Assembly: GCA_900544765.1 (NCBI GenBank) | Contig: UQWI01000001.1 | Span: forward strand, 310,001-374,000 | Reading direction: 5' to 3' | Source of the DNA: an uncultured Eubacteriales bacterium | GTDB taxonomy: Bacteria; Bacillota; Clostridia; Oscillospirales; Oscillospiraceae | DNA length: 64,000 nt | Shown here: positions 9,158 to 16,747 of the stretch, in pieces | Layout: the number at the start of each line of letters is the position of its first letter | How positions within the stretch are numbered: the first letter of the stretch is position 1 | Made by a program: the position numbers and the translations under genes | Notes under the pieces: model-generated | Database searches by the model: none | What the model was told of the DNA's origin: nothing | What the model saw: the letters and a program-made list of their open reading frames with translations, nothing else

Positions 9158-9310
9158 AATTTCATGTACCTCCCGGCCCTGCCGCGTACTTTTGGGCAAA
9201 CAAAGCCATATACATATTAACACAAACCGGCCGCTATTGCCAGTCCCAACCGCAAAAAGCTGAAACACAAATGTAATCTTGTACAGGTTTATTTTTCGCG
9301 GAAGGTATGT

Positions 9311-9316
9311 TATACT
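9311..9316 (+). promoter_or_regulatory. Extended -10 promoter for smpB
   Basis: TATGTTATACT gives a TGn extension followed by TATACT at 9311-9316, 31 bp before the smpB start. The -35 region is AT-rich but poorly conserved. The assignment rests on the extended -10 alone. Confidence 0.45.
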
Positions 9317-9347
9317 TTAACGAGTTCTTTTTTGGAGGGATGGCATT

Positions 9348-9812
9348 TTGGCTCGTGCCCAGGGCATAAAGCAAATAGCGCAGAACCGCAAGGCGTTCCA
9401 CGACTACTTCGTGCTCGAGCGCTACGAAGCTGGCATAGAGCTCTTCGGCACCGAGGTCAAAAGCATCCGCGCCGGTACCGTCAACCTCAAGGACTCGTTC
9501 TGCACGATAAAGAACGGCGAGATATTCGCGCGCGGGCTGCACATCAGCCCGTATGAAAAGGGCAACATCTTCAACCGCGACCCCATGCGTCCCAAGCGCC
9601 TGCTGATGCACAAGCGCGAGATAATGAAGCTCAACGCCAGGGTAATGCAGGACGGCGTGGCCCTCATCCCTCTCTCCCTCTACTTCAAGGACGGGCGCGT
9701 AAAGCTGGAAGTGGGCCTTTGCAAGGGCAAAAAGCTCCACGACAAGCGCGACGCCGAGGCCGAGCGCCAGGCGAAGCGCGACATGGACCGCGCGATGAGG
9801 GAAAAGTACTGA
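9348..9812 (+). CDS. smpB: SsrA-binding protein SmpB
   Basis: Binds the tRNA-like end of tmRNA and delivers it to stalled ribosomes for trans-translation. 154 residues, full length. The N-terminal [27 protein letters not shown] and the central LNLKDS-like segment are diagnostic. The C-terminal tail is rich in Lys, Arg and Asp ([25 protein letters not shown]), the helix that enters the decoding channel. TTG start at 9348 with GGAGGGA 8-10 bases upstream. Its RNA partner, tmRNA, is encoded 2.3 kb downstream on the same strand. Confidence 0.97.
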   Translation: MARAQGIKQIAQNRKAFHDYFVLERYEAGIELFGTEVKSIRAGTVNLKDSFCTIKNGEIFARGLHISPYEKGNIFNRDPMRPKRLLMHKREIMKLNARVMQDGVALIPLSLYFKDGRVKLEVGLCKGKKLHDKRDAEAERQAKRDMDRAMREKY

Positions 9813-9879
9813 CCCCGCGCCGCCGTTTCGGCGGTAAAATACGCCCGCAAAGCAGCGGGCACAACAGGAGGCGTTCGCT

Positions 9880-11085
9880 ATGAAAAAGATACTCTCCGGC
9901 ATCATAGCCGGCACACTGGCACTCACCCTGAGCTTCGGCGCTCACGCGGACGCCGTCAATCTCACCGACGTCACACCCGGCACCTGGTTCTACAACGAAG
10001 TCAGCGCCATGGTTGCCGCGGGATATATAGACGGCTACGAGGACGGCACCTTCCGTCCCGACCAGACCGTCACCGTTGTCGAGGCCGTCACCATGGCTGC
10101 GCGTATGACCGGCGCCCCCACCGGCGAGGCTGAGGGCTACTGGGGCGGGCTGCAGATGGACAACGCCTACCGCTCCGGCTGGATAACCGAGGACGACGTA
10201 CCCAGGGGCAGCTATGACGGGCCGGTAACGCGAGAGCTCGCCTGCAAGATAATTGCCGCCGCGCTGGGCCTTGGCTATCCCGCAGGCACTGTTCTGCCCT
10301 TCGCCGATTCTCAGAGCGTGGGCGACGAGTATATCGGCAGCGTTATGGCGCTCTACGCCAACGGCCTGCTCGACGGCTACGAGGACAACACTCTGCGCGC
10401 GCAGGCCACGCTCACCCGCGCCCAGGCAGCCACGCTGCTCTACCGCGCCGCAGGCGTCGGTTCTGTACATCCCGGCCTGAGCGGCAAGATAACTGCGGCG
10501 GGCTATTCCTCCGAGGACATTGTCAACTACTTCTGCGAGGTCGCCCTCGGCGCCGAGTACGGCGACGCGAGCAAGAACGTTATAAAATGGACCTCTCCGG
10601 TGTATTATACCATTACCGGCGAGGCCACCGAGGCGGATATGCAGCTGCTGAACAGCCTCATTGCTTCCATAAACCTCGTACCCGGGTTCCCGGGCATGTA
10701 TGAGGCCGGCGAGAGCAGCGAGGCAAACCTCACAATAAACTTCGTCAGCTATGACGGAATGGTCTCCGCGGCAGGCGACAGCTACAACGGCTTCGTCAAC
10801 CTCTGGTGGAGTGATTATGTCATAAGCAACGGCACAATCTACTACCGCACGGACCTCGCGCAGGATCTGCGCAATGCGGTGATTGTCGAAGAGCTGTGCC
10901 AGGGACTCGGCCTGCTCAACGACACATATGACTACCCTGAGAGCATATTCTACCAGTACCACACTGACACGTCGTGGCCCACCACTCTCGACTGGGCGCT
11001 GATTCAGCTGCTCTACCGCAGCGAGATTACTCCCGGCATGGACGAGAGCGCCGTGCGTGCCGCAGCCGCGTCCCTGGTCGGATAA
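9880..11085 (+). CDS. Exported SLH-domain protein with C-terminal DUF2927-like domain
   Basis: 401-residue cell-surface protein. A signal peptide (MKKILSGIIAGTLALTLSFGAHA, residues 1-23) is followed by three S-layer-homology-like repeats (about 27-70, 85-130, 140-190; motifs AAGYIDGYEDGTFRPD, NGLLDGYEDNTLRAQ). These repeats anchor proteins to pyruvylated secondary wall polymers. The C-terminal 200 residues resemble DUF2927: IKWTSPV, VEELCQGLGLLNDTYDYPESIF, and a terminal LLYRSEITPGMDE. That domain may be a degenerate metalloprotease-like fold with an EELxQ signature; activity is not established. Strong upstream RBS (AGGAGGCG). It sits between smpB and a cyclophilin gene. Confidence 0.85.
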   Translation: MKKILSGIIAGTLALTLSFGAHADAVNLTDVTPGTWFYNEVSAMVAAGYIDGYEDGTFRPDQTVTVVEAVTMAARMTGAPTGEAEGYWGGLQMDNAYRSGWITEDDVPRGSYDGPVTRELACKIIAAALGLGYPAGTVLPFADSQSVGDEYIGSVMALYANGLLDGYEDNTLRAQATLTRAQAATLLYRAAGVGSVHPGLSGKITAAGYSSEDIVNYFCEVALGAEYGDASKNVIKWTSPVYYTITGEATEADMQLLNSLIASINLVPGFPGMYEAGESSEANLTINFVSYDGMVSAAGDSYNGFVNLWWSDYVISNGTIYYRTDLAQDLRNAVIVEELCQGLGLLNDTYDYPESIFYQYHTDTSWPTTLDWALIQLLYRSEITPGMDESAVRAAAASLVG

Positions 11086-11114
11086 ACACTAGATAAGAAA
11101 GGACGATTGTCATT

Positions 11115-11636
11115 ATGCCAAATCCCGTAGTCACCTTTGAGATGGAAAACGGCGGCGTCATCAAGGCCGAGCTCTACCCTGAGATTGCTCCGAACACCGT
11201 CAACAACTTCCTGAGCCTTGTGAACAGCGGCTTCTATGACGGCCTCATCTTTCACCGCGTCATCCCCGGTTTCATGATTCAGGGCGGCGATCCCCAGGGC
11301 ACCGGCATGGGCGGCCCCGGCTATCGCATCAAGGGCGAGTTCAAGCACAACGGCTTTTCCAAGAACAATCTCAAGCATGACCGCGGCGTTTTGAGCATGG
11401 CTCGCAGCATGATGCCCGACACGGCCGGAAGCCAGTTCTTTATCATGCACGATAAGGCTCCCCACCTCGACGGAGAGTACGCCGCCTTCGGCAAGGTCAT
11501 CGAGGGCATGGAGGTTGTCGACGAAATTGCCAACACCCCCACCGATTACAACGACCGTCCCAAGGCCGAGCAGAAGATGAAGAAGGTCACTGCCGAGACC
11601 TTCGGCGTCGAGTACCCCGAGCCGGTAAAGTTCTGA
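11115..11636 (+). CDS. Peptidyl-prolyl cis-trans isomerase, cyclophilin type
   Basis: Catalyses proline isomerisation during protein folding. 173 residues of single-domain cyclophilin without signal peptide, so cytosolic. Active-site motifs are FHRVIPGFMIQGGDP (catalytic Arg), SQFFIMHDKAPHLDGEYAAFGKV and the GVLSMAR segment. RBS AGAAAGGACG lies upstream of the ATG at 11115, 29 bp after the SLH protein, so the two may be read together. Followed by a hairpin-rich non-coding stretch before tmRNA. Confidence 0.95.
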   Translation: MPNPVVTFEMENGGVIKAELYPEIAPNTVNNFLSLVNSGFYDGLIFHRVIPGFMIQGGDPQGTGMGGPGYRIKGEFKHNGFSKNNLKHDRGVLSMARSMMPDTAGSQFFIMHDKAPHLDGEYAAFGKVIEGMEVVDEIANTPTDYNDRPKAEQKMKKVTAETFGVEYPEPVKF

Positions 11637-11755
11637 GCTAACGGCGCAGGGCTTCGGCCACAACTTAACGTGAAAAGTGACTGCCGCCGTCTGAGCGGGA
11701 TTCACCTTTCTATAAATCAAAAGACAGGCTAAAAAGCTACTTGTTTTACACACCC

Positions 11756-12047
11756 CCTTCCGTCCGGAGGGCAAATCCCCGGACGGAAGGAGCTAATCCC
11801 CTTCTCATAATGAGAAGCGGCTGCATAACCTGTTGCCCTTAAGCAAGAGGGAAACGCACTTTGCGCAATCCCGCGCTTGTAAACTGAAAGCCTCCGGCTT
11901 TCTTTTTGAGCGGAGGCGCGACGGAGTGACTGAGCTTTCCCGCTTGCGGGGAAGCGAAGGATATGTAGTCCGCGCAAATTCCCGCGTTAACAAATTGAAA
12001 GCGTCCCGCTTTCAATTTGAGAGGAGGGGCAACGGAGCGAACGCAGT
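11756..12047 (-). repeat. Cluster of hairpin modules between cyclophilin gene and tmRNA
   Basis: The gap 11637-12110 holds no credible gene. From 11756 it contains five inverted repeats: 11756-11790 (12-bp arms), 11801-11817, 11886-11902 (GAAAGCC/GGCTTTC), 11934-11955 (GCTTTCCCGC/GCGGGGAAGC) and 11991-12019 (CAAATTGAAAGCG/CGCTTTCAATTTG). Read on the minus strand, each of the last hairpins is preceded by a spacer like GCTCCGTTGCCCCTCCTCTC. The same spacer-plus-hairpin order is seen in the other copies at 12466-12650, 13287-13406, 24046-24415, 33160-33281 and 54404-54431. Confidence 0.7.
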
Positions 12048-12110
12048 TTTCGCCAAAAGGCGCAGCCTGGCGGCGGAAACGGAGACGAGCTCAGTTTGCC
12101 CCGACGACGA

Positions 12111-12461
12111 GGGGGCGTACTGGTTTCGACGGGGGTGCGGAGACTGGAATAGCGGGCGGATGCGCCTGACATCCTTAAAACGGGCACCTATAAATTAAAG
12201 AACAACGACAAAGAGCCTGTTCTTCTCGCTGCCTAAGCAGTGAGCGTCCACTCCGGGAGGGCCGCGGCCCGGATGCTGGGCGTTGATTAGCGGCGAACGT
12301 GAGTGCGCAAAGCTTTGAGCGCACCATGCACAATGAAGCTACCAAACTCGTGAGTGTGTGAGCCCACGCGCGGGTGAGGGAATGTAAATGACTCTCTGCG
12401 CCCGGAGAAGTTCCAGAGGAAGCGCTTTCGGACGGGGGTTCGATTCCCCCCGCCTCCACCA
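12111..12461 (+). ncRNA. ssrA: Transfer-messenger RNA (tmRNA)
   Basis: 351-nt one-piece tmRNA. It begins GGGGGCGTACTGGTTTCGACG and ends with the T-arm GGGGGTTCGATTCCCCCC, the acceptor strand CGCCTCC, discriminator A and encoded CCA. The 7-bp acceptor stem (12111-12117 with 12451-12457) has one G-U pair. The tag reading frame ends NNDKEPVLLAA followed by TAA at 12234-12236; the exact resume codon cannot be fixed by eye. It tags nascent chains on stalled ribosomes together with SmpB (gene at 9348). A strong terminator follows. Confidence 0.97.
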
Positions 12462-12465
12462 CTAC

Positions 12466-12504
12466 GTCGCCGCGGACGGCATATTGTCCGCGGCGACTTT
12501 TTTT
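12466..12504 (+). terminator. Intrinsic terminator of tmRNA
   Basis: Perfect 12-bp arms GTCGCCGCGGAC / GTCCGCGGCGAC (12466-12477, 12486-12497) with an 8-nt loop, followed by seven T, five bases after the tmRNA CCA. Confidence 0.92.
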
Positions 12505-12543
12505 GCAAAAGTCGCCTCTCACTCTTTCTGTCGCGGCTCCTTT

Positions 12544-12650
12544 CAGCTTCAAAGCCCACGGTTTTGAAGCTGATTTTTGCTTTTTGGCAAGCGTCACATC
12601 GCTTGCCCTTCCTTTTCAAAATTGCGCCCGCTTCGTGGGCTTCAATTTCG
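12544..12650 (+). repeat. Three further hairpins of the stable-RNA module
   Basis: Downstream of the tmRNA terminator lie 12544-12572 (CAGCTTCAAA / TTTTGAAGCTG), 12586-12607 (GGCAAGCG-TCACAT-CGCTTGCC) and 12616-12650 (an AAAATTG...CAATTT arm pair closing a GCCC/GGGC stem). The middle one is identical in sequence to the core of the hairpins at 24051-24072 and 24219-24240. The rest of the gap to 12772 has no gene. Confidence 0.7.
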
Positions 12651-12717
12651 GTTTTATTCTGTTTGGGCTATCTTTTGAGTCAGCACCTACCACGTCGTCT
12701 CGGGCAGAATATAGTTC

Positions 12718-12753
12718 GCGGCGGCGTTTTCTTTTTATAGAAAACGCCGCCGC
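12718..12753 (-). terminator. Hairpin at the end of the small Xre regulator gene
   Basis: Perfect 14-bp arms GCGGCGGCGTTTTC / GAAAACGCCGCCGC with an 8-nt AT loop, 20 bp beyond the stop of the minus-strand regulator. It lacks a clean downstream T-run on that strand, so termination is inferred from stem strength and position. Confidence 0.5.
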
Positions 12754-12772
12754 GGCTGTGTACATTACTGCT

Positions 12773-13045
12773 TTACAAGAAGACTGGCTCTTTGGGCATA
12801 GCCGACTGATACATATCCTCGACTTCTCGCATTTCCAGCGAATACAGGAACAGCATAGGCACCTCTATATCCAATGCACCCGCTATGCTTTCAAGGGTGT
12901 CTACGCTTATATTCGCCCTGCCGTGCTCAATTGACCGCATCCATGTGGTACTTATGCCCGCAGAATCTGCGAGCAGCTCCTGCGACATTCCTCTCTCCTT
13001 GCGCAGTCTGACAATGTTTTTGCCGATTTCAACAATATACGACAA
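12773..13045 (-). CDS. Small Xre-family helix-turn-helix regulator
   Basis: 90-residue protein made almost entirely of one Cro/C1-type HTH domain: GKNIVRLRKERGMSQELLADSAGISTTWMRSIEHGRANISVDTLESIAGALDI (residues about 8-60). The tail (VPMLFLYSLEMREVEDMYQSAMPK) is short and lacks a ligand domain. Upstream, AGGGGTTTCC-type purines precede the ATG at 13045. A free-standing SinR/phage-like repressor; it is isolated between tmRNA and tRNA-Pro and has no obvious partner, so its target is unknown. Confidence 0.88.
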   Translation of the reverse strand: MSYIVEIGKNIVRLRKERGMSQELLADSAGISTTWMRSIEHGRANISVDTLESIAGALDIEVPMLFLYSLEMREVEDMYQSAMPKEPVFL

Positions 13046-13203
13046 GGAAACCCCTCCTTCACCTATATTTTAGGAAAGATTTCCTTGTTTGCACAGTAAC
13101 TATACTGTCGGTTTGATATTATTTAATGCAAATATTTACTATAGCATAATTACAGCTCTACTCTTGACGCGGCGCTGTAAAGGAACATGGCAAGGGTAAA
13201 ACA

Positions 13204-13236
13204 AAAAAGTCCTGAAATCTTGCGATTTCAGGACTT
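13204..13236 (-). terminator. Intrinsic terminator, minus strand
   Basis: GTCCTGAAATC-TTGC-GATTTCAGGAC, 11-bp perfect arms, followed on the minus strand by TTTTTT (13203-13208 region). It is the second terminator downstream of tRNA-Pro. Confidence 0.8.
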
Positions 13237-13286
13237 TCCGTGGTCGGAGTGTAATTATAGGACTTGAGTCTGTCGAGCTCAGGTCA

Positions 13287-13406
13287 CCAAACCGAAGCCC
13301 AGCGGAGCGGGTTCGGTTTGGAAGCGAGGAGCAGCAGAATGAGCGCGCGATGAGTTTTGCAATGAAATGAGAAACTCGTCGCAAGCGATATGTCGCTTGC
13401 GACGAG
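13287..13406 (-). repeat. Hairpin module copy downstream of tRNA-Pro
   Basis: Read on the minus strand right after tRNA-Pro: hairpin A (13375-13406, 14-bp perfect arms CTCGTCGCAAGCGA / TCGCTTGCGACGAG), a T-rich stretch, a spacer GCGCGCTCATTCTGCTGC... and hairpin B (13287-13321, CCAAACCGAA...TTCGGTTTGG around GCCC/GGGT). The order and the spacer match the copies after tRNA-Leu and at 33160-33281. Hairpin A probably terminates the tRNA. The remainder of 13046-13407 contains no gene. Confidence 0.75.
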
Positions 13407-13407
13407 C

Positions 13408-13483
13408 TGGTCCGAGTGACTGGATTTGAACCAGCGGCCTCTTGAACCCCATTCAAGCGCGCTACCATCTGCGCCACACCCGG
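13408..13483 (-). tRNA. tRNA-Pro (GGG anticodon)
   Basis: 76-nt cloverleaf: acceptor CCGGGTG / CACTCGG with one G-U, D-arm GCGC-AGATGGTA-GCGC, anticodon stem-loop CTTGA-ATGGGGT-TCAAG giving anticodon GGG, T-arm GCTGG-TTCAAAT-CCAGT, encoded CCA. Decodes CCC/CCU. Confidence 0.95.
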
Positions 13484-13650
13484 ATATGCGCTTCACAGTG
13501 CCCGATTATAATAGCACAATGCTCAGCAGATTTCAAGTGTTTTTTCGCACTTATTCAAAATATTTTTCTCAGGTCAGGATGACTTTTATCCCGCTTGCAC
13601 AGGAGGCTCGCCCGTGGTATCATCTTCTCATATCAAACGGAGGTGACAGT

Positions 13651-14430
13651 ATGCCGTCTGTAAACCACATCGTAATTGACACGGCAAAGTGCGTCGGCTG
13701 CTCCAAGTGCGTGGACGACTGTCCCGGTGCGCACCTGTACATTGAAAACGGCAAGGCTCAGGCCAGGTCAAGCGGCTGCATAGAGTGCGGCCACTGCTTC
13801 GCCATCTGTCCCATGGGCGCTGTCGACATGTCCAACTACTACACCAACAGCTGCGGCCCTGTCGTGTCAATGACCGAGTTTGAGCCGCAAAGGCTGCTGG
13901 ACGCAATGCGTTCCCGCCGCTCCATACGCCGCTTCAAGCCCGAGGCCGTCTCTGGTGAGGCTCTGGACATGATACTCGAAGCCGGACGCAGCGCCCCCAC
14001 AGCCAAGAACGCACAGGACATCGCCTACACCGTCCTGGGCTCGCAGCAGGAGGCCATAGAGCGGGAATGCGTGGGCATATTCCGCCGCGCACAGAAGCTC
14101 GCCTCCCCCGTCTCAGACGCCGTGAGCAAGATGGAGATTACCGACAACTTCTTTTTCAAGGGCGCGCCCCTGGTCATAGTCGTCTCTTCTCGCAGCGAGG
14201 TTGATGCGTCCCTAGCCAGTTCGTACATGGAACTCATGGCTGAAAGCCTCGGCCTCGGAGTGCTCTACAGCGGCTTTTTCATCGTCTGCACCAAGCTCAG
14301 CGCCAAGCTGCGCGGGATGCTCCGGCTGCCGGACGGGCACAAGGCCATAACCTGCCTTGTGGTCGGCCATCCCGACGTCGAATACCAGCGCACCGTGCCG
14401 CGTAAGCCTCTGCGCAAGACCGTGCTGTAA
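13651..14430 (+). CDS. Ferredoxin-domain nitroreductase
   Basis: Fusion of an N-terminal 2x[4Fe-4S] ferredoxin domain (CVGCSKCVDDCPG and CIECGHCFAICPMGA, residues about 11-55) with an FMN-dependent nitroreductase domain (RSRRSIRRFKPEAVSGE, then SAPTAKNAQ, residues about 85-259). Such proteins are common in anaerobic Clostridia and move electrons from ferredoxin to an FMN-bound, often unknown, acceptor. 259 residues from the ATG at 13651, chosen for its RBS (GGAGGTGAC 6 bases upstream). Single-gene unit closed by a bidirectional terminator. Confidence 0.93.
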   Translation: MPSVNHIVIDTAKCVGCSKCVDDCPGAHLYIENGKAQARSSGCIECGHCFAICPMGAVDMSNYYTNSCGPVVSMTEFEPQRLLDAMRSRRSIRRFKPEAVSGEALDMILEAGRSAPTAKNAQDIAYTVLGSQQEAIERECVGIFRRAQKLASPVSDAVSKMEITDNFFFKGAPLVIVVSSRSEVDASLASSYMELMAESLGLGVLYSGFFIVCTKLSAKLRGMLRLPDGHKAITCLVVGHPDVEYQRTVPRKPLRKTVL

Positions 14431-14434
14431 TAAA

Positions 14435-14460
14435 AAATGCCGCCGAACCCGGCGGCATTT
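14435..14460. terminator. Bidirectional intrinsic terminator
   Basis: AAATGCCGCCG-AACC-CGGCGGCATTT sits between convergent genes. It has T-rich flanks on both strands and serves the nitroreductase (plus) and the lipoprotein operon (minus). Confidence 0.9.
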
Positions 14461-14478
14461 TCATTTAAACGTCCAGAC

Positions 14479-15153
14479 TCACGATAGCCACTCGCCGCCA
14501 ACAGGCGGGTAGACGACGTCCTCCGGCTGCACGGCGGCGCTCCAGCCGCCCGGCGCGGACACAAGCACGTTCTCATCCGCATCCGTTCCGTCGACGCGCA
14601 CAAACCTGCTCTCACCCTGACCGTAATCCGCGCTGAGTTTGAGAGGAAAGACGGCCTGATGCGAGTTTTCCTCCGTGTACTCCGTGCAGCACTCAAGTGG
14701 CACCCAGCCCAGCTCGCTCTCCGGCATGGACGACACCGCTGTGCGTATAAGCATCCACCGGCTCTCCTCCGGCGCGCCGTCGGAGCCGTAGCGCACAGCC
14801 GTACACTGCGCGATGACCTCAGCATACTCGCTGTTTATCGCGCGGGAAATCACCTGGGCGCCCTCCGTCGGCCAGACGCGCAGCCCGTCCGGGCAGTTAA
14901 CCAGCGCCTGGTCAAACCCCGGCTCGGAGTAGGCCACCCCGGCGTCGTAGGTTCTCCGCTCGCCGCGCTCGTACTCCTCCAGCTGCGCCGTGAGGCCGGC
15001 TATCTTTGCCTCGGCGTCGTCTATCGCCATTTGCAGCGCCGAATCGGACGCCGAAGGCGTGGCCATAACATCCGTGTGCGTGGGCGCGCCGCAGGCTGTC
15101 AGGATGAGCAGCAGTGCAAGCGCGGTTGACATAACAATTATAAACTTCCTCAT
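14479..15153 (-). CDS. Lipoprotein, last gene of ECF operon
   Basis: 224 residues. A lipoprotein signal peptide ends in LTAC (lipobox Cys near residue 21), so it is anchored on the outer face of the membrane. A short predicted coiled coil (about 38-66, SALQMAIDDAEAKIAGLTAQLEEYERG) follows, then a globular domain of unrecognised family (residues 70-224, Trp- and Glu-rich). Its ATG shares one base with the stop of the anti-sigma gene, so it is translated as part of the sigma/anti-sigma operon and may be an extracytoplasmic sensor or effector of that system (inference). Function unknown. Confidence 0.75.
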   Translation of the reverse strand: MRKFIIVMSTALALLLILTACGAPTHTDVMATPSASDSALQMAIDDAEAKIAGLTAQLEEYERGERRTYDAGVAYSEPGFDQALVNCPDGLRVWPTEGAQVISRAINSEYAEVIAQCTAVRYGSDGAPEESRWMLIRTAVSSMPESELGWVPLECCTEYTEENSHQAVFPLKLSADYGQGESRFVRVDGTDADENVLVSAPGGWSAAVQPEDVVYPPVGGEWLS

Positions 15154-15791
15154 TAAGTATCCTCCTGACTGTTGAGCGCGTTGTCCAGCACCACCCGTAT
15201 TTGGCTTATCTCGCGCTCCATCTGCCGATACTCCGGTTCGTCATCACCGAAGGGATTTATCTGTACGTCGCTCGGATATTGTATGACGTATGTTCCTTCA
15301 CGGGTACAGGCCACAAAGTCAACCCGCGTCATGGCCTGCCAGGCGCTGTACCGTCCCTCGACCTCGGCCTGAGTGGCGTATATACCCTCATAAAAGTCTA
15401 TGTAGAACAGATACCCTGCAACTCCGCCCGCGTTCTCACGGAACTCTGGATTGTACACCTTGTAGCTGCACGAGCCCTCGCCTTCCACTTGCTCCACCGC
15501 GTACTTGCCCTTCCAGGAGTCTGGGAGGATTAAGGTCACGCCGCTGTCGCCCAGAGTTATAGTCTCCTGCTCGGCCGGCACCTCGACCGGCACCTCGACC
15601 TCCTGGGCGAACACGGTCGCGCCGAGCCCCAGCCCGCCGCCGACCGCGATTGCCAGCGCCGCCGCCAGGCCCGCGAAGCGCTTTGCCGCGCGCACGCGCC
15701 GCCGCCGGGCAAAGTTTGGCACGTTCGCGGCGAGCTCGACCATACGGTCGTCCATATTTCCAATGTGTTCTGAAAGCTGCCTGTTGGTCAC
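15153..15791 (-). CDS. Membrane anti-sigma-like protein
   Basis: 212 residues: an N-terminal cytoplasmic stretch of about 35 residues (MTNRQLSEHIGNMDDRMVELA), a transmembrane segment (residues about 40-62, FAGLAAALAIAVGGGLGLGATVF), and a large extracytoplasmic domain. The topology and the 4-bp overlap with the ECF sigma gene match transmembrane anti-sigma factors. The cytoplasmic part is shorter than a classical zinc-binding anti-sigma domain and has no HxxxCxxC, so the mode of sigma binding is unclear. The second ECF locus at 24502-25655 has the same architecture. Confidence 0.75.
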   Translation of the reverse strand: MTNRQLSEHIGNMDDRMVELAANVPNFARRRRVRAAKRFAGLAAALAIAVGGGLGLGATVFAQEVEVPVEVPAEQETITLGDSGVTLILPDSWKGKYAVEQVEGEGSCSYKVYNPEFRENAGGVAGYLFYIDFYEGIYATQAEVEGRYSAWQAMTRVDFVACTREGTYVIQYPSDVQINPFGDDEPEYRQMEREISQIRVVLDNALNSQEDT

Positions 15792-16345
15792 AGTTCCACT
15801 CCCTCGCTTTCCAGATATCCGCGCAGAGCGCGGCGGGTTTTGGCAAGCATATTTTTCACCCGGCCCTGGCTGTAGCCGGTGGCTGCGCTCAGCTCGTTTA
15901 TCGAGTCGAAGTACCAGTACCGGCGCACGAACACCGTCCTGTGCTCATCGTCGAGAGAGAGCAGGAAGCTGTCTATAAGCCGCTCCACGCGCCGGGCCTC
16001 GACCTCGTCCTCCACACTGAAGCTGCCTGAGACGCACTCGTCCAGCTCCTCCAGCGAATTCACCGCGACGGCGCTGCGCTTGGCCGCCGTCAGGTAGTCG
16101 TAGCGCTTGAGCGCCAGATTGCGCGTAATGCGCCCTATAAAGGCCGGGAACCGCGCAGGATGCTGCTCCGGAATGGCGTTCCAGACGCCGAGGTATGTGT
16201 CGTTCACGCACTCTTCGCAGTCCTCACGGCTGGATAGGATATTCCCGGCTATGTGCCGGCAGAGCTTCCCATATTTCACGCTCGTCTCGTATATTGCGTT
16301 TTCGTCCCTGTGCCAGTAAAGTGCGATGATGCTCTCATCATCCAC
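15788..16345 (-). CDS. ECF-type RNA polymerase sigma factor
   Basis: Extracytoplasmic-function sigma factor with region 2 (LCRHIAGNILSSREDCEECVNDTYLGVWNAIP) and region 4 (FVRRYWYFDSINELSAATGYSQGRVKNMLAKTRRALRGYL), lacking region 3. A GTG at 16345 (MDDESII...) is preferred because GGGAGGTG lies 6 bases upstream and the paralogue at 25655 starts MDDVEII. A GTG at 16354 would sit inside its own Shine-Dalgarno sequence. Overlaps the anti-sigma gene by 4 bp. The element at 16386-16401 upstream is shared with the second ECF gene and suggests autoregulation. Confidence 0.93.
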   Translation of the reverse strand: MDDESIIALYWHRDENAIYETSVKYGKLCRHIAGNILSSREDCEECVNDTYLGVWNAIPEQHPARFPAFIGRITRNLALKRYDYLTAAKRSAVAVNSLEELDECVSGSFSVEDEVEARRVERLIDSFLLSLDDEHRTVFVRRYWYFDSINELSAATGYSQGRVKNMLAKTRRALRGYLESEGVEL

Positions 16346-16385
16346 TTTGCCCACCTCCCACGGGTTTGGCTTTTTGAGCGCTCAC

Positions 16386-16401
16386 TATATAAGTACGTTT
16401 T
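16386..16401 (-). promoter_or_regulatory. Putative ECF-dependent promoter element (copy 1)
   Basis: On the minus strand AAAACGTACTTATATA, 41 bp before the ECF sigma start. It differs by one base from the element at 25684-25699, which occupies the same place before the other ECF gene. CGTA is a typical ECF -10 core. The matching -35 cannot be assigned with confidence. Confidence 0.6.
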
Positions 16402-16463
16402 TTCGCCCGGATGGCAAAGCCTCCGGCAAAAAAATTTTTAATTTCATGTATTTCAGGGCAAAA

Positions 16464-16647
16464 CAAAAGGCATAGCCCTCGTATGAAGGCTATGCCTGAT
16501 CCCGCCACTGCCGTGGGAGGCCCAGATAGAACCTGCACGTCTCCGGCAGGTGGGTCGCCTCTCTGCCGCTACCACGCTTCCAACTTCCAATGCTCCCCCT
16601 CCGGAGCACTTGGGAGGCCTGCAATCCACGGCAGAATATGGCATCCC
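16464..16647 (-). ncRNA. Structured small RNA, 6S RNA candidate
   Basis: A 184-nt independent transcription unit with no coding frame. The 5-prime segment GCCATATTCTGCCGTGG pairs with 3-prime CCACGGCAGTGGC to form a closing stem. Inside are hairpins CCAAGTGCTCC...GGGAGCATTGG and ACCTGC...GCAGGT. A terminator (AGGCATAGCC / GGCTATGCCT, 16468-16497, then TTTT) ends it. A promoter fits exactly (TTGACT at 16677-16682, 17 bp, CATCAT at 16654-16659). Length, long closing stem and internal bubble fit 6S RNA, which sequesters housekeeping RNA polymerase. The family call is from pattern memory. A riboswitch for the downstream ECF operon is the alternative. Confidence 0.6.
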
Positions 16648-16653
16648 TTATAA

Positions 16654-16682
16654 ATGATGTGGGTTTATATGGGCCCAGTCAA
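16654..16682 (-). promoter_or_regulatory. Promoter of the small RNA
   Basis: TTGACT and CATCAT are 17 bp apart, with the predicted RNA start 7 bases past the -10. A perfect 20-bp palindrome (CAAAAGGGC-AA-GCCCTTTTG, 16680-16699) abuts the -35 and may be the weak terminator of the upstream gene or a regulator site. Confidence 0.55.
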
Positions 16683-16747
16683 AAGGGCAAGCCCTTTTGC
16701 TCCACGCACAGGGCAGGAAACAAAACAAATCCGAAACGGACGGGAAC

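Noticed and set aside
16466..16500. Cobalamin riboswitch, suggested by CCCGCCACTG on the plus strand.
   Set aside because: No B12-box context or other conserved helices, and the promoter and terminator orient the RNA on the minus strand.
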